In this document: positions 18,279-25,981 of the stretch, piece by piece
How the letters are laid out: each line of letters starts with the position of its first letter
Position numbering within the stretch: position 1 is the stretch's first letter
Assembly: GCA_002238605.1 (NCBI GenBank)
Contig: MPMR01000002.1
Coordinates: 62,001 to 126,000 of the forward strand
DNA length: 64,000 bases
Direction of reading: 5' to 3'
From: BD2-11 clade cluster bacterium bin43
GTDB taxonomy: Bacteria > Gemmatimonadota > Gemmatimonadetes > Longimicrobiales > Gaopeijiaceae
Made by a program: the position numbers and the translations under genes
Notes under the pieces: generated by a model
Told to the model about the DNA's origin: nothing
What the model saw: the letters and a program-made list of their open reading frames with translations, nothing else
The model's database searches: none

Positions 18279-18554
18279 ATGTCGGTCCAGTCAGTGATTC
18301 AGGCTTCGAACCAGATGCAGCATCAACTGATCGCCCGGGCAACCGAAGACGCCGAGTTCCGCGCGCAGCTTGTAGAGGATCCGAACCACGCAATCAAACA
18401 GGAATTCGGCATCGATGTGCCGGACCACGCGAAGATCCAGGTGCACGAGAGCGACATGAGTGTCCTGCATATCGCGTTGCCCATCAGCCCCAACGTCGAG
18501 TTGGACGAAGAAAGGCTGGAGGCGATCTCAGCCGGTCTTTGCTGCTGCGGCTGA
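18279..18554 (+). CDS. NHLP-type RiPP precursor peptide with C-terminal LCCCG core
   Basis: A 91-residue peptide with an excellent Shine-Dalgarno (GAGGAGG). Residues about 15-70 resemble the nitrile hydratase alpha subunit ('RATEDAEFRAQLVEDP', 'EFGIDVPDHAKIQVHES', 'VLHIALP'), the mark of nitrile-hydratase-like leader peptides. The leader ends 'LDEERLEAISAG', matching the family's ELxxVxGG-like site, and is followed by LCCCG. Cleavage by the C39 protease after Ala-Gly would release a five-residue core with three consecutive cysteines, ideal substrates for YcaO cyclodehydration to thiazolines. It stands alone on the plus strand between the two minus-strand gene groups. The family call is strong; the core boundary is inferred. 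Confidence 0.9.
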   Translation: MSVQSVIQASNQMQHQLIARATEDAEFRAQLVEDPNHAIKQEFGIDVPDHAKIQVHESDMSVLHIALPISPNVELDEERLEAISAGLCCCG

Positions 18555-18597
18555 TCGCAGTTCGGTCGCTGCTTTCGCGGCGGCTCACTCGTAGGTC

Positions 18598-19764
18598 CTA
18601 ACGACCGGCTGTCGCGGCGGCCGGGAACGGCGGAAGTATCAGGACGAATACGTAGGCCTTCGCCTGCTCCACGCGGTCACCGCAGAACACCAGCTTGATG
18701 TGGTGGATCCCCTTGACCACGAGCAGCATGCTGCCGCATCCGAACACCGCTTCCGCTCCCGACCATGACGTGGCGAGCGCGGACAGCTTGTCCGGCAGGG
18801 CGAGGTGGTGTTCGCCCACGCCATCGATGAGTTCCTTCCATGGGTCGACTTCCTTCACCCACTGCTTGTCCCTGGCGTAGAAGCTCACACCGAGAGAAGG
18901 CCCCAGACCCCCCTTGGCCGGGATGTCGAAGTGTGCGGCCAGATGGGCGAAGGCATCGCGTTCCTCCATCTCAGACAGGAACGGAGCGACCGCCTCGGGC
19001 CGCGCGGGCCAGTCGGTGCGCTCCAGAAAACCCGTCAGGTCGCGGGCTTTCCTGAAGCCCGTGATCGCAATCCGCAACCCGTCGGACCGTGCCGGAAAGG
19101 CGCCGACGGAGCCGATGTGCGTGCCTGGGGGCATTGCCGAAAACAGGCGTTCGATCTGATGGCGCTCCGAAGCCTCCAGCCTCCAGCCTCCAGCCCCGGC
19201 CACGGCGTCCGCAGCGGCCTGGAAACCTTCGAGTCCCCGGACCGAGTCCTTGGGGGACACCGCGTCCGGGGCAGGGTAAAGGAAGATACCGGGGTCCGGC
19301 AGCGGTCCGACGCATTCGGGATCGATGTCGTATTCGAGCATCAGCTTTGTGCCGCCGATTCGCTGGATCACGGACTCTCGTCTCATCATCTTCAGGAGCC
19401 GAAAGGCTGCAACCGTCGACGGATCGTCAGGATGGGCCCGGCACCAATCCTCGAAGTGTGCCGTCGACAGGCTTCCCTGAAACAGCGCAACGCCCAGATC
19501 GGCCCTCAGTTCGGGCTTGTGCAGCGGCACCTCGAATCCGAAACCGGACGTCGCCAGGCTGATGGGCAACTCCCTCGTTCGCTCCAGTAGCAGGTCCCAT
19601 CCGGGGCCACCGATCAGCGCGGGCGAAATGCGACTCCGGAACTGTTCCAGCAACTCGCCGACGGAATCCGCCTGGGCGAGCATGTGTTTCTCGAGACCGG
19701 CTCGGCTTTCATCGATGTCCATGCCCGTACCATCCGCAGTAGTGTGCCTGTCGGCCTCGCTCAT
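18598..19764 (-). CDS. Conserved RiPP-cluster-associated protein of unknown function
   Basis: A 388-residue soluble protein. Its ATG at 19764 overlaps the YcaO stop (ATGA), so the two are coupled. I recognise no enzyme motif. The C-terminal part ('GPSLGVSFYARDKQW', 'PDKLSALATSW', 'GIHHIKLVFCGD' and then 'QAKAYVF') resembles, from memory, uncharacterised proteins that accompany lanthipeptide, Nif11 or NHLP-type clusters. Several evenly spaced strand-like segments ending in basic residues ('GGTKLMLEYDID', 'GLRIAITGF', 'HHIKLVF') leave open a distant ABBA-prenyltransferase fold, which would fit the prenyl synthase nearby, but this is weak. It converges on the precursor gene 44 bases away. Confidence 0.6.
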   Translation of the reverse strand: MSEADRHTTADGTGMDIDESRAGLEKHMLAQADSVGELLEQFRSRISPALIGGPGWDLLLERTRELPISLATSGFGFEVPLHKPELRADLGVALFQGSLSTAHFEDWCRAHPDDPSTVAAFRLLKMMRRESVIQRIGGTKLMLEYDIDPECVGPLPDPGIFLYPAPDAVSPKDSVRGLEGFQAAADAVAGAGGWRLEASERHQIERLFSAMPPGTHIGSVGAFPARSDGLRIAITGFRKARDLTGFLERTDWPARPEAVAPFLSEMEERDAFAHLAAHFDIPAKGGLGPSLGVSFYARDKQWVKEVDPWKELIDGVGEHHLALPDKLSALATSWSGAEAVFGCGSMLLVVKGIHHIKLVFCGDRVEQAKAYVFVLILPPFPAAATAGR

Positions 19765-22106
19765 GCGACGACCGGGACGGGATTGAGCTGCCGCTCCGAG
19801 AGGCGGCTCCCCAGCCATCCCATCGAGACCGGGACATCGAAGAGCCGCCCCGGAGCGAAACGTTCCCAGAAGTGGCGCATGCCCGGTACGATAACGCGCG
19901 CAACCGGCATGCCGATATCGGGCCGCGTCTGGTCGAGCACGAGAAACTCCATGCCGCGGGCCTCGACCAGCGCGCGGCAGTGTTCCACATCCTCCCGTGT
20001 GTCCGCGGTGTCGGGAACCGGGTAGTCCGACCTGCCGCGGGTCGTCGCGCCGGGCGCGGGCGCCAGGTAGGGATGGTCCGCGAGCTTGCCCGTTCGCCAC
20101 CACGACTCGCTCACCGGGTCGTGAACGGCGCCGCCGACTCCGCCCCGTGCAGGCCCGAGGACCCACTGCAGGCACTGGTTCAACTCGCACACCGCGCGCA
20201 GGGCAGCGATGTGCGGGTCCATATGCGCCCCGGCCCCGTAGAGTATGTCCTCCGTCTCCCCGTCGGTCCTGCGGGAAAGGGCCACGAAGACCGGAATCCC
20301 GAAGTCGCTGGTTGCGTCCAGAACCCATATCTCACGATCGCGCCGGCGGTAGTAGTGGCGCGCGGATGCCAGGTACGGATCTCCGAAGCTCGCCAGGTCC
20401 ACCTCCGGCAGGCTCAGCCGGTTGTACCACCAGATGGCGAAGGCGTCACGTTCCACGAGTTCAAGGAACCCCTGCAGAATCGCTTCTTCGAGCGTGTTGC
20501 CGGCCGCGCACCCGTTCGAGTCCGCCTTGAAACCGGTCGCGTGGCCATCCCGCGCCGCATCCGCCATGCCGTAGAGGATCGACGTGGGAAGATACCGGTG
20601 CCGCTCCTGCGTCAGCGACCATATCGGAGACCAGTCGATCTCAGCATCCGGATCGAGGCGTGGCGGCACGAAGTTGTACGGATGACCGCGGGCGTTGATC
20701 CGGTCCGCTTCGTCCAGTTGCCGGTCGCTGAACAGCTGCACCTCATTCGGGGGAATTGCCTCCGACCCTCCGGTCTTCTCGAAATCCGCAAGACGCCTCC
20801 GGCAGCGAATCTCGTCGCCATGAAAGGCGCCGCTGTAGCGCTCGACCGCCTCGCAGAGCGCGCTCGCCTCCGACTGCTGCGGCGAGCTGCCCTTCCCGGC
20901 GCTCTTGCTCCGCAGGCTCCGACGCAGTGAACCCAGCTTGCGGCTTCCCGGCGCGAGATTGCTGCCCGCCCAGTACACATGAAGCCAGGGGTCGGTGTCC
21001 CTTGCCGTGCGGGCCAGCCACGTCACGACGCCGGTGACCGGACTGACGAGATGACGATACCTGGCCAGCGTCTCCTCGGGAGGGACCGAGCGGTGGCCTC
21101 CGCTGTTGCGAAAGGCTCTGGGACTCGCCCGCAAACGCACCGGTTCCGCGGCGCGGTCGGTCCGATAGAGGGCCTCGTCGCCACACGCGACACACTGTGG
21201 GCGCCGCATCGCCGGGTGCTGTGCGCTCCGGTGGGCGGCGACATCGAGGGAGATGGCGCGCTCATGGATGGGTGCCATGTCCTCCAGCACCAGCCACTTC
21301 GCGATTTCGGCCGCGGCCAGGCCGCACACCGCCCTGAGCACGGCCGGTTCTGCCGCCCGCGGCTCGACGGTGGATGCGTCCGGACCAAGGTTGCGCAAGA
21401 ATGCGAGGACCTCCTGGTGGCCGCGCAGACGATATGCAAGGCACGCCCAGCAGGCACCGCCCTCCGCCGGCCGGAAGACCGGTCCGAGCAGCGGTTGCAT
21501 CCCGTTCGGCCTGACGAGCACCCAGGGCGTGCGCGACTCCAGGTGGCGCCGATTGATGGAATCGTGCCGCTCGTCCAGGTAGTCGGCGCAAACCATCACG
21601 GACAGCGAGGGGCGCACGGCGACCGCCTCATCGCTCGTTTGAACGCCGAGTCCGACAAGGCGACGGGCAAGCACACCGGTGTCCCCCGCCACGCGCACGG
21701 CAGTCGCCGCCAGGCGCTGTTCGGCCCAGCGCGGCGAGGCGCCGAGCGAGGACCAGTACGCCGCCCGTCCCGGAGCCATGTCGTGGTCGCCCGAAACGAC
21801 ATAACCGCGCGATGCCAGCGCGAGAATCGCGGTCTGCACGTCGAGTGGTGAGTGGGCGGGAGCCAGCGCGGCAACGATTTCCTGCACCGTGCGGTCCCCG
21901 TCAAGGAGCGGCATGAGGTCGCAATGAATTCGGCCTCGCAATAGCGTGTTGAAGTCCTCGGAAACCAGCAGCACCTGTTCATCGCCGATCACGTGGAACC
22001 CAAGGTGGGGCGTAAGCAGCGGCGACTCGATGAGACCGCGGTCGGAGGGTGTAGTTCGCTTCAAGAGCCCGCGCGAATCTCCTTGCACCGGCCGCTTCTC
22101 AACCAT
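19761..22106 (-). CDS. TOMM cyclodehydratase: RRE/E1-like leader-binding domain fused to YcaO
   Basis: A 781-residue fusion. Residues about 35-95 form a PqqD-like RiPP recognition element ('MPLLDGDRTVQEIVAALA') that should bind the precursor leader. About 100-320 is a shortened E1/ThiF-like domain with two CxxC pairs ('GACWACLAYRL', 'PQCVACGDE') for structural zinc. From about 370 it is a YcaO domain with the ATP/Mg-binding glutamates in 'QSEASALCEAVERYSG' and 'EEAILQGFLELVERDAFAIW', ending in the Pro-rich tail 'LNPVPVVA' typical of azoline-forming YcaO proteins. It should convert Cys residues of the core into thiazolines using ATP. It lies 24 bases downstream of the FAD oxidoreductase gene and overlaps the unknown gene. 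Confidence 0.93.
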   Translation of the reverse strand: MVEKRPVQGDSRGLLKRTTPSDRGLIESPLLTPHLGFHVIGDEQVLLVSEDFNTLLRGRIHCDLMPLLDGDRTVQEIVAALAPAHSPLDVQTAILALASRGYVVSGDHDMAPGRAAYWSSLGASPRWAEQRLAATAVRVAGDTGVLARRLVGLGVQTSDEAVAVRPSLSVMVCADYLDERHDSINRRHLESRTPWVLVRPNGMQPLLGPVFRPAEGGACWACLAYRLRGHQEVLAFLRNLGPDASTVEPRAAEPAVLRAVCGLAAAEIAKWLVLEDMAPIHERAISLDVAAHRSAQHPAMRRPQCVACGDEALYRTDRAAEPVRLRASPRAFRNSGGHRSVPPEETLARYRHLVSPVTGVVTWLARTARDTDPWLHVYWAGSNLAPGSRKLGSLRRSLRSKSAGKGSSPQQSEASALCEAVERYSGAFHGDEIRCRRRLADFEKTGGSEAIPPNEVQLFSDRQLDEADRINARGHPYNFVPPRLDPDAEIDWSPIWSLTQERHRYLPTSILYGMADAARDGHATGFKADSNGCAAGNTLEEAILQGFLELVERDAFAIWWYNRLSLPEVDLASFGDPYLASARHYYRRRDREIWVLDATSDFGIPVFVALSRRTDGETEDILYGAGAHMDPHIAALRAVCELNQCLQWVLGPARGGVGGAVHDPVSESWWRTGKLADHPYLAPAPGATTRGRSDYPVPDTADTREDVEHCRALVEARGMEFLVLDQTRPDIGMPVARVIVPGMRHFWERFAPGRLFDVPVSMGWLGSRLSERQLNPVPVVA

Positions 22107-22130
22107 GCTGCTTTCGGCGTCCCACCTGCA

Positions 22131-23450
22131 TCAGGCCCCTGATCGCACGGCTGCGGAGCCCGCCGCGAAAGGCAGGCCCGCCACGTAGAACACGTGCTTC
22201 GGATCGAATTCCCGCTTCCACCCAATGCCCTTCGCGAGCATTTCCCCGTAATGTTCCGCCCACCGCGCGGGACCATAGCCCACGCCGCCGGACAGATAGG
22301 TCTTGCCGCCAAGTCCAACCAGCGTTCTGTCGACTTCCTCCAGGTAGCTCGCCAGTTCGACCGCCTGGGCGTGCCCGGATTCGCCCGTCACGGACAGGAT
22401 CGAGTACGAGACAACCCGCTCCCCCGGCGGACGCATGAACAGCGGAGCGTCAATCGCTTCCCGACCCATCGGGTACAGCCCGATCCACCGCCAGGGTCTG
22501 CGCGGCACGGCTTGTGGATCCAGCCACGGCTGCGCCAGCATGGTCCGCAGGGTCTCCCAGGGCAGGAACCAGTCCCGCCATGGGTAGTGATACAACCGGC
22601 CGAAACTCCACGGGGGATACATGCCGGCGCGCCCCACACTGGCGGTGTCCCTTGTGTATGCGTTCTCGTCGTGCCCCAGCGCGTCCAGCATTCTCGCGTC
22701 GTCGGGCTCGTCGTCGTACTCGAAGCCGGCGAGCAGGACGATCACGCCTTCGTCGTGCCGGATCTCGCCCCGCAGGTGATCGAAGCGGCCTTCCTCGACG
22801 ATATGCTCGAGGTCGTCCGCGAACCGCTCGAAGTCCCGGTAGTGCAGCTCATACTGCCGGAATCTTCCGCCCGCCTTGCGGAGGCGGATCCACGCTTCGG
22901 CGATGATGCCGAACTGTCCCTGACCGCTCCTCACGGCATCAAAAAGTTCTGTGTTCCGCGTGGCGGAGCATCGCACTCGCTCACCCGTGCCGGTCACCAC
23001 CTCGAGCTGTTCGACCTGTCCGACCTGGGCTCCGTAGCGATGTGAAGTCGTGCCGAGACCTCCGGCGGACAGCGTTCCACCGACGGTCAGCTGGTCGAAG
23101 TCCGGCAGTACGCGAGGCAGATGCCCCTCCGCGCGCAGCGTATCCACCAGCGCACCCCATCCGACGCCGCCCTGCGCGCGCACCAACCCCGGGCCCGCCG
23201 GCCTGATTCGACCCAGCCCCCTCGTGTCGACCACCACGCCGCAGTCGGTCAGGGTCTGTCCGCCCTGGGAGTGTCCTCCGCCTCGAATGGTCAGACGGAC
23301 ACCGTCGCTCGCGGCCCGCCGCACGAGGCTTGCCACTTCCTCCACGCTCCGGGGCGTTGCGACCGCTTCGGGCACCCGCCTGATCAATCTCCCGAAGTCC
23401 CGGGCGTACGCCTCCCGGTCTTCCAGGTTTGTGTTTGCGCCCGGGATCAT
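22131..23450 (-). CDS. FAD-linked oxidoreductase (PCMH / cytokinin-dehydrogenase-like)
   Basis: A 439-residue flavoprotein. The PCMH FAD-binding domain has 'RLTIRGGGHSQGGQTLTD' at about residues 51-68; the His of GGHS is the usual covalent FAD attachment site. It continues with 'LTVGGTLSAGGLGTTSHRYG' and 'SGQGQFGIIAEAWIRL', and ends with 'FDPKHVFYVAGL'. The second domain resembles cytokinin dehydrogenase. It is the first gene of the modification group and lies 24 bases before the YcaO gene. Thiazole-forming clusters normally carry an FMN SagB-type dehydrogenase. None is present here, so this enzyme is the obvious candidate to oxidise thiazolines to thiazoles, although it could act on another group of the product. 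Confidence 0.85.
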   Translation of the reverse strand: MIPGANTNLEDREAYARDFGRLIRRVPEAVATPRSVEEVASLVRRAASDGVRLTIRGGGHSQGGQTLTDCGVVVDTRGLGRIRPAGPGLVRAQGGVGWGALVDTLRAEGHLPRVLPDFDQLTVGGTLSAGGLGTTSHRYGAQVGQVEQLEVVTGTGERVRCSATRNTELFDAVRSGQGQFGIIAEAWIRLRKAGGRFRQYELHYRDFERFADDLEHIVEEGRFDHLRGEIRHDEGVIVLLAGFEYDDEPDDARMLDALGHDENAYTRDTASVGRAGMYPPWSFGRLYHYPWRDWFLPWETLRTMLAQPWLDPQAVPRRPWRWIGLYPMGREAIDAPLFMRPPGERVVSYSILSVTGESGHAQAVELASYLEEVDRTLVGLGGKTYLSGGVGYGPARWAEHYGEMLAKGIGWKREFDPKHVFYVAGLPFAAGSAAVRSGA

Positions 23451-23764
23451 CTCGTGTGCATTTGTCCCGCTTTCGCGGACAGTCTGATGGTCGGCGTTGA
23501 TCGTGTCTTCCCTGAAGCCAACAGAATATACCGCACATCCCGGTCGAGGCGATGTATCGCCCCTCCCCTGGCGTTCCCGGGCCGTCCGCCCCTACGGCGC
23601 TCGGTATCGAAAGCCGGCATCCGCCAGGATGCCGTCCGAAGTCCCGCCATTGGGTCACGATCTCCCCGCCGTTTGCGGACGGCGGGGTCGGATATCGCCT
23701 GAGGGCAGAAACGCAGATCGCGGCGCATTGACGGCGCTCCCGTACGGGCGTACCGTCCCCGGCC
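23451..23764. promoter_or_regulatory. Divergent intergenic region between FAD oxidoreductase and hutF
   Basis: This 314-bp spacer contains a perfect 9-bp hairpin with a 6-base loop at 23664-23687 (CCCCGCCGT/ACGGCGGGG) and the 10-bp palindrome CCCGTACGGG at 23739-23748, 16 bases before the hutF ATG. No U-tract follows the hairpin on either strand, so a simple terminator is unlikely. No gene is recognised. Confidence 0.45.
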
Positions 23765-25144
23765 ATGCCCGACCTCCATTTCGATCTGGCGCTGATTCCC
23801 GACGGCTGGGCGCGCGACGTCCGCGTCAAGGTGACCGGCGGCGGCGATTTCGGCGAGATCCTTCCCGGCGGACACCCGGAAGGAGCACGACGCGTCGCTG
23901 GCGCGGTCGTCCCGGGAGTCCCCAACGTGCACTCCCACGCATTTCAGCGTGCGATGGCGGGCCTCACCGAGTGCGGCAGCACGGCCGAATACGGGTTCCG
24001 GAGCTGGCGCGATCAGATGTACGCCTTTCTCGCGCGTCTTTCGCCGGATGATGTGCACGTCGTCGCCTCCCAGCTGTATGCCGAGATGTTGCGCCACGGG
24101 TACACCGCCGTGGCCGAGTTCCACTACCTGCGCAACGACCCGCGCGGGCGGCCCTACGCCGTGCCGCACGAGATGGCGCTGCGCCTCCACGAGGCCGCAA
24201 CGGCCACCGGGATCGGGCTCACGCTCCTGCCGGCGCTCTACCGGGTCGCGGATTTCGGGGCGGATGCGCCGCTCGAGGAGCAGCGCCGGTTCGTTGCGAC
24301 GGTCGACGAGATCCTGGGCGACGCCGCAGCGCTCGGCCGGACGGTCGCGGGGAACGGCGACCGCAGCGTCGGCCTGGCGCTCCACTCGCTGCGCGCGGTG
24401 CCCCCCGGGGACCTGGCAGGCGCCGTCGACGCCCTGGGCGCGACCGATCCTGCGGCGCCCATCCACATCCACCTCGCCGAGCAGGTCGCCGAGGTGCGGG
24501 CGTGCCTGTCCTGGAGCGGGGCCTCCCCGGTGGAGTGGCTGCTGGACCACGCCCCGGTGGACGGGCGCTGGTGCGCGGTGCACGCCACCCACATGACCGG
24601 GGAGGAGACCCGCGCCCTGGCCGCCTCGGGCGCGGTCGCGGGGCTCTGCCCGACCACCGAGGCCAACCTGGGCGACGGGGTTTTCCCGCTCGCGAGCTAC
24701 CTGGTCGCCGGCGGCCGCTGGGGGGTGGGGAGCGACTCCCACGTCAGCGTCAGCCCGGCCGCCGATCTGCGGATGCTCGAGTACTCGCAGCGGCTCACGA
24801 TGCACGAGCGCAACGTCGCCGGAGGCCGCGAGGCCCACTCCACGGGGCGGGCCCTGCTGGAGGGCGCCTGGGCGGGCGGCGCGCAGGCGAGCGGACGGCG
24901 GCTGGGCGCGATCAGACCTGGATTCCGGGCCGATTTGGTCGTCCTCGACACCGGCCATCCCGCTCTCGTGGGAAGAGACGAGGACCAACTGCTCGACGCC
25001 TGGATCTTCAGCGGCGAGGACACGCCCGTGCGCGACGTCATGGTGGGCGGAGCCTGGGTGGTGCTGGACGGGCGCCACCGCGGGCAGGAGGAAATCGCGA
25101 CCGCGCACCGGGCGGTAGCACGGAAGCTCGCCGCGGTGCTCTAA
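23765..25144 (+). CDS. hutF: Formimidoylglutamate deiminase
   Basis: A 459-residue amidohydrolase that deiminates N-formimino-L-glutamate to N-formyl-L-glutamate plus ammonia, the step after HutI in the five-step histidine pathway. Motifs: 'PGVPNVHSHAFQRAMAG' (metal HxH), 'EFHYLRNDPRGRPY' and 'LALHSLRAVP', then 'HIHLAEQVAEVRAC', 'HATHMTGEE', 'LCPTTEANLGDGVFP' and 'GVGSDSHVSVS'. It lies divergently from the RiPP modification genes and converges on the GOLPH3-like gene. Its partner hutI is at 4270, on the other side of the RiPP locus. Confidence 0.94.
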   Translation: MPDLHFDLALIPDGWARDVRVKVTGGGDFGEILPGGHPEGARRVAGAVVPGVPNVHSHAFQRAMAGLTECGSTAEYGFRSWRDQMYAFLARLSPDDVHVVASQLYAEMLRHGYTAVAEFHYLRNDPRGRPYAVPHEMALRLHEAATATGIGLTLLPALYRVADFGADAPLEEQRRFVATVDEILGDAAALGRTVAGNGDRSVGLALHSLRAVPPGDLAGAVDALGATDPAAPIHIHLAEQVAEVRACLSWSGASPVEWLLDHAPVDGRWCAVHATHMTGEETRALAASGAVAGLCPTTEANLGDGVFPLASYLVAGGRWGVGSDSHVSVSPAADLRMLEYSQRLTMHERNVAGGREAHSTGRALLEGAWAGGAQASGRRLGAIRPGFRADLVVLDTGHPALVGRDEDQLLDAWIFSGEDTPVRDVMVGGAWVVLDGRHRGQEEIATAHRAVARKLAAVL

Positions 25145-25147
25145 GCC

Positions 25148-25207
25148 GCGAGGAGCACCTCGCGAGGTCGGTGCCGGACGCAGTTCGCCAGCACTGACGC
25201 TCCTCGC
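25148..25207. terminator. Branched inverted repeat between convergent hutF and GOLPH3-like genes
   Basis: GCGAGGAGC (25148-25156) pairs with GCTCCTCGC (25199-25207). GTCGGTGC pairs inside it with GCACTGAC (one G-T pair), and a 10-bp palindrome CCTCGCGAGG is bulged on the left arm. There is no U-tract. A bidirectional terminator or processing structure is plausible from its place between convergent stops. Confidence 0.4.
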
Positions 25208-25860
25208 TACCCCTGCATCGGCACGCTCTGCGTGCGCACGATCAGTTCGATGTCCCAGATCGCCTCGGCGACGGCGCGCCCGATCAACTCCATCCGGCGC
25301 ACGTCGCTGATCCGGGACTGGACGTTCTTCAGCTCGCGTTTGGACAGCAGCCACTTGAAGATCCCGCAGGCGTCCGCGAGCGCGATGATGACGATGTCCC
25401 GGGGGTCGGGGATCATGTCGCTGAACAGCACCTCCATGATGCGCAGCTTCACCTCGCGTTCCGCCTTTCCGTCCACGACCGGATAGCGCCGCGAGCGGAA
25501 GACCCACAGGAAGCGTTCCTCCTGGCGCGCCAGGATGCCCTTCGAGACCAGGCGCTCGAGCGCGGTCTCGCGGATATCGGCGGCGCGGCCCGCGGCGTGT
25601 TCCACCCAGTAGCGCGCATCGTGGGCGTCCTCGGCCTGTGCGATCTCCTCCAGCATCGGATCCAGCAGGCTGTCGCCGAGCGGCGTCGCGTCGACCAGGT
25701 AGAGCTTCTCCAGATCGGTGTCGATCCGGTTCTCGAGCGCCAGGTCCATCAACACGCCGCCACCGAGGGCGTAGTTGAGCGACCAGCTGGGGACGTGCGC
25801 GAACGTGCCGTTCTCGTCATCGAGCAACAGCAGCAGGATCTCCTCGGCGAATCTCAGCAC
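25207..25860 (-). CDS. GOLPH3/VPS74 (GPP34) family protein
   Basis: 217 residues from a GTG start at 25860 with GGGGAGAAG just upstream. The N-terminus 'LRFAEEILLLLLDDENGTF' followed by 'SLNYALGGGVLMDLAL' is the signature of the GPP34 family, as are 'GIFKWLLSK' and 'RRMELIGRAVAEAIWDIE' near the end. Eukaryotic GOLPH3 binds phosphatidylinositol-4-phosphate at Golgi membranes. Bacterial members are common in actinobacteria and some other phyla, and their role is unknown. A plausible promoter lies upstream (CATAAT at 25909-25914, minus strand), so it may be transcribed separately from the DapF-like gene. Confidence 0.85.
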   Translation of the reverse strand: MLRFAEEILLLLLDDENGTFAHVPSWSLNYALGGGVLMDLALENRIDTDLEKLYLVDATPLGDSLLDPMLEEIAQAEDAHDARYWVEHAAGRAADIRETALERLVSKGILARQEERFLWVFRSRRYPVVDGKAEREVKLRIMEVLFSDMIPDPRDIVIIALADACGIFKWLLSKRELKNVQSRISDVRRMELIGRAVAEAIWDIELIVRTQSVPMQG

Positions 25861-25981
25861 GGCGGCTTCTCCCCTGGTGTCTTTGGCGCCGAAAAGGCAA
25901 CTGCAGTCATTATGCCTCGTTTCCCGATGAACGGGAACCCGTTCCCCCTCATGGTCGCATGCCCCGGCCTGCGGACGCCGA

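Noticed and set aside
25919..25944. Small hairpins upstream of the GOLPH3-like gene
   Set aside because: Stems of six base pairs with no clear regulatory context; could occur by chance.
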